Counted from the stretch's first letter, positions 20,273 through 29,187 are shown. The stretch is DNA of 64,000 nucleotides from Actinomadura sp. WMMA1423 (GCF_006547145.1 NZ_CP041244.1:6324001-6388000); one strand, 5' to 3'. Made by a program: numbers and translations. Notes: generated from the sequence alone by a model not told the origin.

Positions 20273-21466
20273 ATGCGGCAGGCGATCGGCAGGGTTCAAC
20301 GGCGGAGCGAGGCCCTGTTCGGCGACGGGAAGGCCGTGCTGCGCCGCTCCCGGGAGCGCTCGCGGTGGTTCGACCACCTGGTGCGCGCGTTCGAGCGGTA
20401 CCAGGACCGCCGCGGCGACCGGCTCGCGGCCGCCCTCACCAGCTACGCGTTCCTGTCCTTCTTCCCGCTGATGGCGCTGGCGTACTCGCTGCTCGGCTAC
20501 CTCGTCGGGGTCAGCGACGAGGCCCGCGACTACTTCGTCCGGGCGATCAGCTCGCAGCTGCCCGGGCTCGCGGGCCAGCTGGACGTCGAGCAGATCGCCC
20601 AGTCCAAGACCGCCGTCGGGGTCCTCGGCCTGGTCGCGCTGCTGGTCACCGGGATCGGCTGGGTGCAGGTGCTGCGCGAGTCCCTGCGCGACATCTGGGG
20701 CAACGAGCCGGGCGGCGGCGGCAACTTCTTCCTGAAGCGGCTGTGGGACGGGGGCGTGCTGGGGTTCCTCGGCCTGATCCTGGTCTGCGGCATGGCGGTG
20801 ACGACGGTCACGACGTCCGCCACCCACACCGTCCTCGGGTGGCTCGGCATGGAGGACGTCCCCGGCGCCGGCACCGCGCTGCGGCTGCTGTCGCTGGCCT
20901 GCGCGATCTTCTTCGACACCGTGGTCTTCCTGGCGCTGTTCACCCGGCTGTCGGGCACGCGGGCGCCCTGGCGGCGGATCATCCGGGGCGCGCTGTTCGG
21001 CGCGGTCGGCTTCGAGATCCTCAAGCAGATCGCGGCGTTCCTGATCGGGCGGACGACGCAGAACCCCGTCTACGGCACGTTCGCCGTGCTGGTCGGGCTG
21101 ATGGTGTGGATCAACCTCGCGACCCGCTTCGCGCTGTTCGTCGCCGCCTGGACGGCCACGCGCCGCGTCATCCTCGCCGCGGACGCCGCCAACCCGGAGA
21201 ACAGCGCCGACCTCGCGGAGGTCGAGGCCCTCCAGGAGCGCGCCGGCGAGAAGCCGGGCAGGCACGAGAAGCCCGGAGAGGCCGGGGAACCGGCCAAGGA
21301 CGAGGAGCCGGGCCGTCCCAGGAAGCCCGGCAGGCACGAGAAGGCCGGCGCGTGCGAGAAGGCCGGTGGGGAGGAGAAGGCGGACGGGCACGAGAAGCCG
21401 GCGCGGGGAGCGAAGCCGGTCGTGGAGGAGAAGCCGGTCCAAGCTCAGAAGCCGGTCCAGGCCTAG
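20273..21466 (+). CDS. YihY/BrkB-family membrane protein
   Basis: 397 residues. A cytosolic N-terminus (about 60 residues) leads into five or six hydrophobic segments with family hallmarks: the RLAAALTSYAFLSFFPLMALAYSLLGYLVG start, GWVQVLRESLRDIWG, and NPVYGTFAVLVGLMVWINLATRFALFVAAW near the end. The family was once annotated as RNase BN in error; its true role is unknown. After residue 310 comes a highly charged tail of Lys/Glu/Pro/Gly repeats (EKPGRHEKPGE..., EKPVQAQKPVQA) of about 85 residues. Start at ATG 20273 rather than 20246, because a TACGTT hexamer lies just upstream. Confidence 0.85.
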   Translation: MRQAIGRVQRRSEALFGDGKAVLRRSRERSRWFDHLVRAFERYQDRRGDRLAAALTSYAFLSFFPLMALAYSLLGYLVGVSDEARDYFVRAISSQLPGLAGQLDVEQIAQSKTAVGVLGLVALLVTGIGWVQVLRESLRDIWGNEPGGGGNFFLKRLWDGGVLGFLGLILVCGMAVTTVTTSATHTVLGWLGMEDVPGAGTALRLLSLACAIFFDTVVFLALFTRLSGTRAPWRRIIRGALFGAVGFEILKQIAAFLIGRTTQNPVYGTFAVLVGLMVWINLATRFALFVAAWTATRRVILAADAANPENSADLAEVEALQERAGEKPGRHEKPGEAGEPAKDEEPGRPRKPGRHEKAGACEKAGGEEKADGHEKPARGAKPVVEEKPVQAQKPVQA

Positions 21467-21563
21467 CAACCGACCCGGGCCCGGCGGCTTGCTCGGGGAA
21501 AGCCGGTCCAGCGCCCAGGGGAGCGGTCCTGGCTCAGGAGCCGGTCCAGCGCCGGTGACAGGG

Positions 21564-22034
21564 TCAGGAGGGGACGGCCGCGCAGGACCAGAAGGCGTCG
21601 TCGGCGTACTGGTCCTCCGCGAGCGTCCGGATCTCGGTGATCTTTCCGTCCCGGATGCGGAACAGGTCGACCGCGCGGGCGTCCAGGATCATTCCGGCGC
21701 GCTCGGCGTAGGTCTGCACCAGGGCCGCGCCGTACTCGTCGTTGGCCATGACGGCGTACGGCTCGGTGCGGAACGTCCCGCCGGACAGCTCGAACAGCCG
21801 GACGTAGAACCCCAGGACCTCCTCGGGCGTCCGGTACTCGCCGCAGATGGGCCCGCGCCCCGGGACGCGGTGCACGACGTCGTCGGCGAGCAGCCCGCGG
21901 ATGAGGCCGATGTCGCCCTTGGCGAAGGCCGTGTAGCCGTCCTTCAGCAGCGTGACGTTCGGGTGCTCGTCCGGGGACGGCGGCGCCGGCGGGAGGGCGG
22001 GCGCGCCGGGCAGGGGGATGTACAAGTCGGACAT
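21564..22034 (-). CDS. SnoaL/NTF2-like protein
   Basis: 156 residues with GAGGAAG upstream of the ATG. After a Pro-rich N-terminus, LKDGYTAFAKGDIGLIRGLLADDVVHRVPGRG and VLGFYVRLFELSGGTFRTEPYAVMANDEYGAAL fit the cone-shaped SnoaL-like/ketosteroid isomerase fold. RAVDLFRIRDGKITEIRTL, the typical last strand pair, also fits. It could be an isomerase, a cyclase or a ligand-binding protein; the reaction cannot be told. Convergent with the YihY gene. Confidence 0.75.
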   Translation of the reverse strand: MSDLYIPLPGAPALPPAPPSPDEHPNVTLLKDGYTAFAKGDIGLIRGLLADDVVHRVPGRGPICGEYRTPEEVLGFYVRLFELSGGTFRTEPYAVMANDEYGAALVQTYAERAGMILDARAVDLFRIRDGKITEIRTLAEDQYADDAFWSCAAVPS

Positions 22035-22159
22035 GGCGCGCTTCCTCCCCGGACGCCGATTCGCCGTCCCCCGGCGATGTCGAGATCACCGGCGCCACCG
22101 CGAGCCTAAGCCCGCCGGACGCGGGGGTGCCAGGACCGTGGAAAGGGGTGGGAGAAGCT

Positions 22160-23473
22160 TTACCGGCCGCTGCGGTAGCGGGCCGCCTCCAGCCGCCGCC
22201 TGCGGCGCAGCACGACGAACAGCGCCGTGATCGCGAGCAGCGCGCCCACCGCGCCGCCGCCGACCAGCAGCCACATGCGCGAGGAGTCGTCGGAGGCGAG
22301 CGGCGCGTCGGGCAGCACGCCCGAACCGCCGTCCTTGCGGGTCTGCTTGATCTCACCGGGCGGGACGAGCTCGCCCACCGGCGCCACCTTGCCGCGGGCG
22401 GCGAAGCCCCAGTTCAGCAGCTTGGCCGCGTACGCCGACGGCGGCATGTCCGCCCGCATCAGCGAGATCACGATCGTGTGCCCGCCGCGGCGCGCCTGCG
22501 CGACGAACGTCTGCTGGGCGGCGATCGTGTAGCCGTTCTTGCCGCCGAGCATCCCGGGGTAGGCCAGCCGCTCGCCCGGGAGCATGTGGTTGTGGGTGTG
22601 GATCGGGTACCCGCCGACCTTCTTGCCCTTCTTGCGCTCCTTCTTCGTCGGGGGCGCCGGGAACTGGAAGTCGATCGCCTGCATGTAGGCGCGGTACTCG
22701 GGGTTCTTCATCCCCTCGCGCAGGATGAGCGCGAGGTCGTAGGCGGAGGTGTGCTGGGTGCGGACGTTCAGCCCGAGGTCCCGGTCGAGCCCGTTCGGGG
22801 ACCCGGCGAGCGTGTCGCGCGCGTTGATCCGCCTGGCCTCGGCGTTCATGTCCGCGAGGGTCCTGGCCATCCCGCCGTCGGCCTCGGACAGCGTCACCGC
22901 CGCGTCGTTGGCGGACATCATCAGCAGCGCGTGGAACAGGTCGGAGACCTTGTACTGCATCTTCGGCGTGAGCCCGACCTTGGTGCCCTCGGTGTCGCAC
23001 GCCTTCTGGGACGGCCGGACGAGCCGGTTCGGGTCCAGCTTGGGGACGAGCGTCAGCGCGGTCAGGGTCTTCAGGGTGCTGGCGGGCAGGTAGTGCCCGT
23101 GCGGGTCCTTGGCGGCGAGGACCTGGCCGGTGTCGGCGTCCGCGATCAGGTACGAGGCCGCCTTGATCTTCGGCGGGGCCGGGACGCCCGGGGCCGTGTT
23201 CGCGACGATTCCGCGGCCGGCGAGCCGCGGTCCGCCGACCGGCTCGCCGGACGGCGCCCCCGCGGCGGGCGTCCGGTCCGCGCGGACCGCTCCCGCCGGA
23301 GCGGCCGCGAAGGCGGGAGCGGCCGCGAGCGAGGCGGCCGTGACCGGCACGGTGATCACCGTCAGGGCCCGGCGGACGCCGGCAGGCCCTCGTCGCTGTC
23401 GTGACAAGCTCCCGACGCTCCTCAATCCCGTGGGAGCGCGATCGCTCCCGGCGCGCAGGCGCCCAACGCCCAT
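22160..23473 (-). CDS. D-alanyl-D-alanine carboxypeptidase (S11, DacC-like), membrane-anchored
   Basis: 437 residues. A long basic N-terminus and hydrophobic stretch (VPVTAASLAAAPAFAAAPAGA) form a signal peptide. The catalytic domain carries SxxK as STLK, SxN as SAN, and a third motif reading KNG (GGKNGYT) where KTG is usual. A C-terminal helix (WLLVGGGAVGALLAITALFVVL) followed by RRRRRLE anchors it in the membrane. Family members trim the terminal D-Ala from peptidoglycan stem peptides. Divergent from the GCS-like gene across a 473-bp gap. Confidence 0.9.
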   Translation of the reverse strand: MGVGRLRAGSDRAPTGLRSVGSLSRQRRGPAGVRRALTVITVPVTAASLAAAPAFAAAPAGAVRADRTPAAGAPSGEPVGGPRLAGRGIVANTAPGVPAPPKIKAASYLIADADTGQVLAAKDPHGHYLPASTLKTLTALTLVPKLDPNRLVRPSQKACDTEGTKVGLTPKMQYKVSDLFHALLMMSANDAAVTLSEADGGMARTLADMNAEARRINARDTLAGSPNGLDRDLGLNVRTQHTSAYDLALILREGMKNPEYRAYMQAIDFQFPAPPTKKERKKGKKVGGYPIHTHNHMLPGERLAYPGMLGGKNGYTIAAQQTFVAQARRGGHTIVISLMRADMPPSAYAAKLLNWGFAARGKVAPVGELVPPGEIKQTRKDGGSGVLPDAPLASDDSSRMWLLVGGGAVGALLAITALFVVLRRRRRLEAARYRSGR

Positions 23474-23946
23474 GACTCCCCCCGAAGACTAGGCGACCTA
23501 TCCGGCGAAGAGGTACCCGATCACGAATCCGGCAAGCGCGGTACGGACGCGACCGACGCGACGGAAGGGACGCCAGTGACACACGTGATGGAAGGCGCAG
23601 TCGTCTCATCACGGTACGTATGGGACGTCTTGGATCGGCTACGATCCGCCATGGACAGGATTTTGAGACCGGCTGACGGTATTTTGGACGGACTGACTAG
23701 TTCGATCTAGTGGTGCGCACACCAAGATCGATGACCGAAAAGTAGGATCCCGGCCCGCCTGGCGACCGCCCGCATGAGTCAATTGATCCGCAAAGGGCAC
23801 GACGCCCGGCAGGGGGACGGGCACGGACGCCATCATGGAACGAACACGTGACCTGGACCGGCGTTTGTCCAGGCTTAGGGACCCGCTGGCTGAATTGCGC
23901 CACGTGCCACGCAACGACCTGCAAGGATTGTGGACGGAGGTTGGCC
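23474..23946. other. 473-bp divergent intergenic region with lower GC and hairpins
   Basis: No convincing gene. GC drops to about half around 23650-23760. Stem-loops include GGATCG-GCTA-CGATCC (23632-23647) and a nested stem in which TCGATCT and TGGTG pair with CACCA and AGATCGA around a CGCA loop (23702-23731). ATTTTG occurs twice (23661-23694). It must hold the promoters of the two divergent genes; a small RNA is possible. Confidence 0.5.
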
Positions 23947-25113
23947 GTGGCCATTGACTTCAACGCATCGCACGGGGCGACGCTGGGCGTCGAGTGGGAG
24001 ATCCAGCTCGTCGATGCGGAGACCAGGCACCTGCGGCAGGACGCACGCGAGGTGCTCGCCGCCCTGCCGTCGCTCAGCGAGGACGGCGACAACCCCCGCG
24101 TCCGGCACGAGCTGATGGAGTCGACGGTCGAGGTCGTGACCGGGATCAGCGACACCGTGGGGGAGGCCAAGGCCGACCTCGCCGGCACCCTCACCGCGCT
24201 GCGCGCCGCCGCCGCCGACCGCGGCCTCGCGCTGGCCTGCACGGGCACCCACCCGATCAGCGACTGGCGGGAGGCGGTGATGGCGCCCATGGGGCGCTAC
24301 GCCAAGCTGGTCGAGGAGATGCAGTGGCTGGCCCGCCGCATCCAGACGTTCGGCGTTCACGTCCACGTCGGCATCTCCGACCGCGCCAAGGTCATCCCGA
24401 TCGTCAACGCGCTCTCGTCCTACCTTCCGCACTTCCTCGCGCTCACCGCGTCCAGCCCGTTCTGGAGCGGGGCCGACACCGGCCTCGCGTCCTGCCGGGC
24501 GGTCGTGTTCGGCCAGATGCCGACCGCCGGGCCGCCCCACCTCCTAGACGACTGGGCGGCCTTCGAGGATTACATGGACACGCTGATGCGTTCCGGAACG
24601 ATAAGGAGCATCAAAGAGGTCTGGTGGGACATCCGGCCGCATCCCGACTTCGGCACCGTCGAGATCAGGATGTTCGACGGGATCCCCACCCTGCGCGAGG
24701 CGGGCATGGCGGCGGCGCTGTGCCAGAGCCTCGTCACGCTGTTCGAGCAGCAGCTCGACCGCGGGTACACCCTGCCCCGGCCGGCCGCCTGGGTGGTGCG
24801 CGACAACAAGTGGCGCGCGACCAGGTACGGGCTCGACGCCATCGTCATCACCGACGACACCGGCAACACCGCTCCGCTCCGCGACGACCTCTACGAGCTG
24901 ATCAGGGAGCTGGAGCCGGTGGCCGACCGGCTGGGCTGCGCCGAGGAGCTCAAGGTCGCCGGCGAGGTGCTGGAGTACGGAGCCCCGTACGAGCGCCAGC
25001 GCGCGATCCGCGCCGCCGGCGGGACGCTGGAGAACATCGTCGACGCGGCGATCGCCGAGCTCTCGGAGGACCGGTTCGTCACACTGGGGGAGGTCGCACA
25101 TGCCGGAGCCTGA
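23947..25113 (+). CDS. GCS2-family carboxylate-amine ligase (glutamate--cysteine ligase-like)
   Basis: 388 residues from GTG 23947 with GGAGG 7 nt upstream; the longer reading from 23848 has no site. TLGVEWEIQLVDAETRHL at the N-terminus, HELMESTVEVVTGI, GVHVHVGISD and EVWWDIRPHPDFGTVEIRMFDGIPTLREA are hallmarks of the YbdK/EgtA-like GCS2 family, which joins glutamate (or another acid) to an amine using ATP. Actinomycetes make mycothiol rather than glutathione, so the acceptor may not be cysteine. Its end overlaps the next gene by 14 bp. Confidence 0.88.
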   Translation: MAIDFNASHGATLGVEWEIQLVDAETRHLRQDAREVLAALPSLSEDGDNPRVRHELMESTVEVVTGISDTVGEAKADLAGTLTALRAAAADRGLALACTGTHPISDWREAVMAPMGRYAKLVEEMQWLARRIQTFGVHVHVGISDRAKVIPIVNALSSYLPHFLALTASSPFWSGADTGLASCRAVVFGQMPTAGPPHLLDDWAAFEDYMDTLMRSGTIRSIKEVWWDIRPHPDFGTVEIRMFDGIPTLREAGMAAALCQSLVTLFEQQLDRGYTLPRPAAWVVRDNKWRATRYGLDAIVITDDTGNTAPLRDDLYELIRELEPVADRLGCAEELKVAGEVLEYGAPYERQRAIRAAGGTLENIVDAAIAELSEDRFVTLGEVAHAGA

Positions 25114-26956
25114 GGAACCGGACCGCACCGGGGACCCCGCGAGCACCGGCCCCGCGACCGCGCCCGCCGCGCACGACGACCCCGCCGCCGAGAACCGGAC
25201 GGCCTCCGGGAACGACACGGCCAAGGACCACACGGCCTCCAGGAACGACACGGCCGCGAAGAACGCGAAGAACGACACGGCCGCGAAGAACGCGGGGAAC
25301 GACACGGCCGCGAAGGACGACACGGGCGCCGGCACGGCTTCCGAGAACGACCAGGCCGCCGGGAACGAGACGGCGGCCGAGCAGGACACGGTTTCCGAGA
25401 ACATCACCGGGCGGACGCCACCGGGCTCCGCCGTCGCGCAGGGGGCGCACATGAGTCATCCGGGACCCGGGGTGATGCCCGGCCTTGAACCACCCGCCGC
25501 CCCGGGACCGGACGGTCCCGAGGGCCGGAGCGACCTCGGCGCCGCTCCCGGTGCCGCCGGCGCGAACGGGCCCGCACCCGGCGGGCCCGAGCCGCTCGGC
25601 TCTGAGCAGGCCGGGCAGCGGCAGGACGCCTCCGCCGCGGCGGCCGGCGCCCACGCGGCGACGGGCGTGCCCGTGGTGCCGGGCGTCCCGGTGGTGCCGG
25701 GCGTCCCGGCGGTGCTCGGCGGCGCCGTGCTGCAGCCGCAGCTCGACGCGTTCCTCGCCGAGCACGAGGCGGAGCTGATCGCCTTCCGCCGCGACCTGCA
25801 CATGCACCCCGAGCTCGGCTACTCCGAGCACCGCACGACCCGCAGGCTCGCCGAGCGGCTCCGCGCGGCCGGCCTGGAGCCGGTGATCCTGCCGAAGGGC
25901 ACCGGGCTGTTCTGCGACATCGGCCCCGCCGACGGCACGACCGTGGCGCTGCGGGCCGACATCGACGCGCTCCCGCTGCAGGACGAGAAGGAGGGCGTCG
26001 ACTACCGGTCGACCGTCCCCGGCGTCGCGCACGCGTGCGGACACGACGTCCACACCGCGATGGTGCTGGGCGCCGGGCTGTTCCTGGCCCAGCAGGCGGA
26101 GGCGGGGCTGCTGCCCGGCCGGGTCCGGCTGCTGTTCCAGCCCGCCGAGGAGACCCCGGGCGGCGCGCTCGACGTGATGGCCGCCGGTGGCATCGCGGGC
26201 GTCGACCGCGCGTTCGCGCTGCACTGCGACCCCCGCATCGAGGTCGGCCAGCTCGGGCTGCGCACCGGCCCGATCACCGCCGCCTGCGACAAGGTCTACG
26301 TGAAGGTCACCGGGCCCGGCGGGCACACCGCCCGGCCGCACCTGACCGCCGACCTGGTCTACGCGCTCGCCAAGATCGTCACCGAGCTGCCGTCCGCGCT
26401 GTCGCGGCGCGTCGACCCGCGCTCCAGCCTGTCGCTGGTGTGGGGCCGGGTCTCGGCCGGGTCCGTCGCCAACGCCATCCCCGACGACGGGATCGCCGAG
26501 GGCACCGTCCGCTGCCTGGACGACGAGGCCTGGCACCGGGCGCCGGAGATGATGAAGGCGCTGCTGCAGTCGGTCGCCGCCGCCTACGACGTGGAGGCCT
26601 CGCTGGAGTACGTCCGGGGCGTCCCGCCGACCGTGAACGAGGCGGCCAGCGTGCAGATGTTCCGCGACGCCGCCGTCCAGGTCATGGACGAGGAGGGCCT
26701 CGTGCCCACCCCGCAGAGCCTCGGCGGCGAGGACTTCGGCTGGTACCTGGAGTCGATCCCCGGCGCCCTCGCCCGGCTCGGGGTCCGCACCCCCGGCTCG
26801 CCCGGCGAGTACGACCTGCACCGCGGCGACTTCGACGTCGACGAGCGGTGCATCGCCGTCGGCACGAAGGTGCTGAGCGCCACCGCGCTGACCGCGCTGT
26901 GGGACGGCGGCCGCCCCGGCGACGCCGCGACGATCGAGGGTGCCGCGCTGGCCTAG
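25100..26956 (+). CDS. M20-family amidohydrolase with repetitive N-terminal extension
   Basis: 618 residues. The catalytic domain starts near residue 215 (LDAFLAEHEAELIAFRRDLHMHPELGYSEHRTT). Metal-site motifs are ACGHDVHTAM, QPAEETPGG, ALHCDP and LGGEDFGWYLE; the dimerisation domain has GPGGHTARPH. Relatives hydrolyse N-acyl amino acids, hippurate or peptides. The first 210 residues are disordered and contain repeats of an Asn-Asp-Thr-Ala-Ala-Lys type (residues about 30-100), then Pro/Gly/Ala runs and VPVVPGVPVVPGVP. An internal ATG at 25451 would omit half of this. It overlaps the GCS-like ligase gene, so the pair may act on the same amide. Confidence 0.87.
   Translation: MPEPEEPDRTGDPASTGPATAPAAHDDPAAENRTASGNDTAKDHTASRNDTAAKNAKNDTAAKNAGNDTAAKDDTGAGTASENDQAAGNETAAEQDTVSENITGRTPPGSAVAQGAHMSHPGPGVMPGLEPPAAPGPDGPEGRSDLGAAPGAAGANGPAPGGPEPLGSEQAGQRQDASAAAAGAHAATGVPVVPGVPVVPGVPAVLGGAVLQPQLDAFLAEHEAELIAFRRDLHMHPELGYSEHRTTRRLAERLRAAGLEPVILPKGTGLFCDIGPADGTTVALRADIDALPLQDEKEGVDYRSTVPGVAHACGHDVHTAMVLGAGLFLAQQAEAGLLPGRVRLLFQPAEETPGGALDVMAAGGIAGVDRAFALHCDPRIEVGQLGLRTGPITAACDKVYVKVTGPGGHTARPHLTADLVYALAKIVTELPSALSRRVDPRSSLSLVWGRVSAGSVANAIPDDGIAEGTVRCLDDEAWHRAPEMMKALLQSVAAAYDVEASLEYVRGVPPTVNEAASVQMFRDAAVQVMDEEGLVPTPQSLGGEDFGWYLESIPGALARLGVRTPGSPGEYDLHRGDFDVDERCIAVGTKVLSATALTALWDGGRPGDAATIEGAALA
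25196..25380 (+). repeat. Degenerate AACGACACGGCC repeats in the M20 gene
   Basis: AACGACACGGCC or a close variant recurs about seven times in frame, with AAG/AAC-rich spacers, encoding NDTAAKN-type units in the N-terminal extension. Confidence 0.75.
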
Positions 26957-26978
26957 GTGTGCCCGGCCGGCGCGGCGC

Positions 26979-27091
26979 GTGGTTCCGAAGCGCTCGGTGA
27001 TCGATCGCGATCAGTGATCGGGTGCCGGGCCCTCCGGCGCGCCGGGCGTGGACGTCCTCGCCCGGCGCCGGAGCCGGAACTTCGGAACCAC
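26979..27091. other. Long inverted repeat enclosing smaller hairpins
   Basis: A perfect 12-bp inverted repeat (GTGGTTCCGAAG at 26979-26990, CTTCGGAACCAC at 27080-27091) encloses 89 nt. Inside are TGATCG-ATCG-CGATCA (26998-27013) and the palindrome CCGGCGCGCCGG (27034-27045). It fills the gap between two convergent genes, so a bidirectional terminator or a structured RNA is likely. Confidence 0.6.
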
Positions 27092-27095
27092 TCCG

Positions 27096-27752
27096 CTAGT
27101 CCTCGCTGAGCACGTGCAAGGGGGCGCGGTGGAGGGCGTCGGCGGCGTTGTACCGGTGGCCGGTGAGGCCGGCGAACACCTTGATGATCGGTTCCTCGTA
27201 GTTACTGCCGTCGACCGGACGGACCACGCGTATCGGGAGGTTCAGCTTGGCGGCGCGCCGGCCTGGCAGGGTCTGCGGGTCGAATCCGAAGTCCTCCCAT
27301 TCCTCGGACGGCGGAGCGAGGCAGAAGTCCAGATGGTCCGCCGCCTTGGCGCCCTCGCTCTCGATCTCCACGAGCTCGTCGAACGGCGGCGGCGGGTCCC
27401 CGATGGTGTAGAGCAGGCCGCCGTCCTCTTCCAGCGCCGCCTCCCAGGTCATCCGGCCGTCCGTCCAGCAGGCGGCCGCGAAGCCCATCGACGTCTCGAC
27501 GACCTCGAACGTGAGCAGCCGCGTGCCGGCACTGAGCCTTGCGAGGACGCCTTCGTCGTGGGGCAGGGCACACCGCTTGTCGACGACGAAGGTCCAGCCG
27601 TCGATCGGCGGGCTGACGCACCAGCCCGGCGTACGGGAGGAGGAGGCGGTGTCGTAATCGGTCGTCCGGCCACCGAGTCGCCTGCCCGTCCGCGACGCCA
27701 CCTCCTCGACCGGCAGATCCCGGACCGCGACCACCGCATGAAAGAACCCCAT
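27096..27752 (-). CDS. Conserved-looking protein of unknown function
   Basis: 218 residues. The second of two ATGs (27752) is chosen because GAGGAGG lies 6 nt before it, while the first ATG is fused to that site. No signal peptide or membrane helix. The start MGFFHAVVAVRDLPVEEVA, the central GWTFVVDKRCALPHDEGVLARL and TFEVVETSMGFAAACWTDGRMTWEAALEEDGG suggest a compact mixed alpha/beta cytosolic protein. The VVAVRDLPVEEVA start recalls one half of a VOC/glyoxalase fold, but no metal ligands stand out. I do not recognise the family. Confidence 0.7.
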   Translation of the reverse strand: MGFFHAVVAVRDLPVEEVASRTGRRLGGRTTDYDTASSSRTPGWCVSPPIDGWTFVVDKRCALPHDEGVLARLSAGTRLLTFEVVETSMGFAAACWTDGRMTWEAALEEDGGLLYTIGDPPPPFDELVEIESEGAKAADHLDFCLAPPSEEWEDFGFDPQTLPGRRAAKLNLPIRVVRPVDGSNYEEPIIKVFAGLTGHRYNAADALHRAPLHVLSED

Positions 27753-28082
27753 GACCATCCTCCTCGCGAACGATCAGTGAAACCTAGCGAGCGTGGGCCG
27801 GATCCGCGGCCGACCGGCCGGTTCGGGTGTGATCATTACCGGGGGTAATCATGCGGCTCGTCCCTTTCTGACCCCTGGGTACCCCGCTCACGAGGGCTTC
27901 CCGTGCCGGTCAGCGCCGTCCATGGCCGCGCTGACCTGTGGCGATATGCCTACGCATTGGTAACGGACCTGTTGCGAAACCGTGCAAGCGGGAAGTTTGC
28001 GGTCATTCGCGAGGTAGCGTCCGATCGATTTCGGTGACCGATCGGGTCACCAGACCGTGGGTGGGACGGAAGGAGCGCTACC
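27753..28082. promoter_or_regulatory. Upstream region of the nucleoside transporter operon
   Basis: 330 bp without a gene. It contains an imperfect palindrome ATCATTACC-GGG-GGTAATCAT (27832-27852) and a perfect one, GGTGACC-GATCG-GGTCACC (28033-28051), placed about 32 bp before the start codon. A TAGCGT box lies at 28015-28020. The second palindrome is well placed to block transcription, so a repressor operator is plausible. Confidence 0.5.
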
Positions 28083-29141
28083 TTGCGCCGTGGACTGAAG
28101 ATTACGCTCGTCACCGTGACGGGTGCGGCGCTGACGCTCAGCGCTTCCGCGTGCGGTGGCAAGAAGGCCGACAGCGGCGACGACGGTGGAGACGGCAAGA
28201 AGACCCTCAAGATCGGTCTCGCCTTCGACATCGGCGGTCGCGGTGACCAGTCGTTCAACGACTCGGCCGCCGCGGGCCTCGACAAGGCCAAGAAGGACCT
28301 CGACGTCAAGACCGAGGAGATCTCCGCCAAGCCGGACGAGCCCGACTCCGACAAGGAGTCGCGCCTGCGGCTGCTGGCCAACAAGGGCTACAACCCGGTC
28401 ATCGGCGTCGGCTTCGCCTACACGGCCTCGATCAACAAGGTCGCCAAGGACTTCCCGAACACCAAGTTCCTCGTCGTCGACGCCGACCAGTGCAAGGTCG
28501 AGGGCGCCAACGTCAGCGGGGCCTGCTTCTCCGAGGAGCAGGGGTCCTACCTGGTCGGCGCCGCGGCCGCGCTGAAGTCCAAGACCGGCACGATCGGGTT
28601 CATCGGCGGCGTCAACGTCCCGCTGATCAACAAGTTCTTCGCCGGCTACCAGGCGGGCGCGAAGAAGGCCAAGCCGGGCATCAAGGTCCTGCCCGCCAAG
28701 TACCTCACGCAGCCCCCGAACTTCAACGGCTTCAAGGACGCCGGCCTCGGCAACGAGGCGGCCAAGGGCCAGCTCGACCAGAACGCCGACGTGATCTACC
28801 ACGCGGCGGGCGGCGCGGGCATCGGCGTCATCAAGACCGTCGGCGCGGCCAAGAAGTGGGCGATCGGCGTCGACTCCGACCAGTACAACCAGCCCGCGGT
28901 CGCCGGGGTCAAGGACCAGATCCTGACCTCCATGGAGAAGCACGTGGACGTCGCGGTCTACGACTTCGTCGAGAGCGTCGCCAACGGCTCCTTCAAGGCG
29001 GGCACCAAGCAGTACAACCTCAGCAACGACGGCATCGGCTACGCCACCTCCGGCGGCCACGTCGACGACATCAAGGCCAAGCTGGACGAGATGAAGGCCG
29101 ACATCATCAGCGGCAAGATCACGGTTCCGACCAAGGCCTGA
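28083..29141 (+). CDS. BMP-family nucleoside-binding lipoprotein
   Basis: 352 residues from a TTG start with GGAAGGAG 7-8 nt upstream. A short signal peptide ends in the lipobox LSASAC (Cys at about residue 24), so the mature protein is lipid-anchored outside the membrane. The body has the BMP/PnrA pattern: IGLAFDIGGRGDQSFNDSAAAGLDKA, GVGFAYTASINKVAKDFPNTKFLVVDA, EEQGSYLVGAAAAL, GFIGGVNVPLINKFFAGYQAGA and WAIGVDSDQYN. Relatives bind purine or pyrimidine nucleosides for ABC uptake. It heads the transporter operon but is separated from the ATPase gene by two strong hairpins. Confidence 0.93.
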   Translation: MRRGLKITLVTVTGAALTLSASACGGKKADSGDDGGDGKKTLKIGLAFDIGGRGDQSFNDSAAAGLDKAKKDLDVKTEEISAKPDEPDSDKESRLRLLANKGYNPVIGVGFAYTASINKVAKDFPNTKFLVVDADQCKVEGANVSGACFSEEQGSYLVGAAAALKSKTGTIGFIGGVNVPLINKFFAGYQAGAKKAKPGIKVLPAKYLTQPPNFNGFKDAGLGNEAAKGQLDQNADVIYHAAGGAGIGVIKTVGAAKKWAIGVDSDQYNQPAVAGVKDQILTSMEKHVDVAVYDFVESVANGSFKAGTKQYNLSNDGIGYATSGGHVDDIKAKLDEMKADIISGKITVPTKA

Positions 29142-29187
29142 CGCCGCGGCCGGGGCACGGGGGCACCCCTCCCGTGCGGTCGACGTG

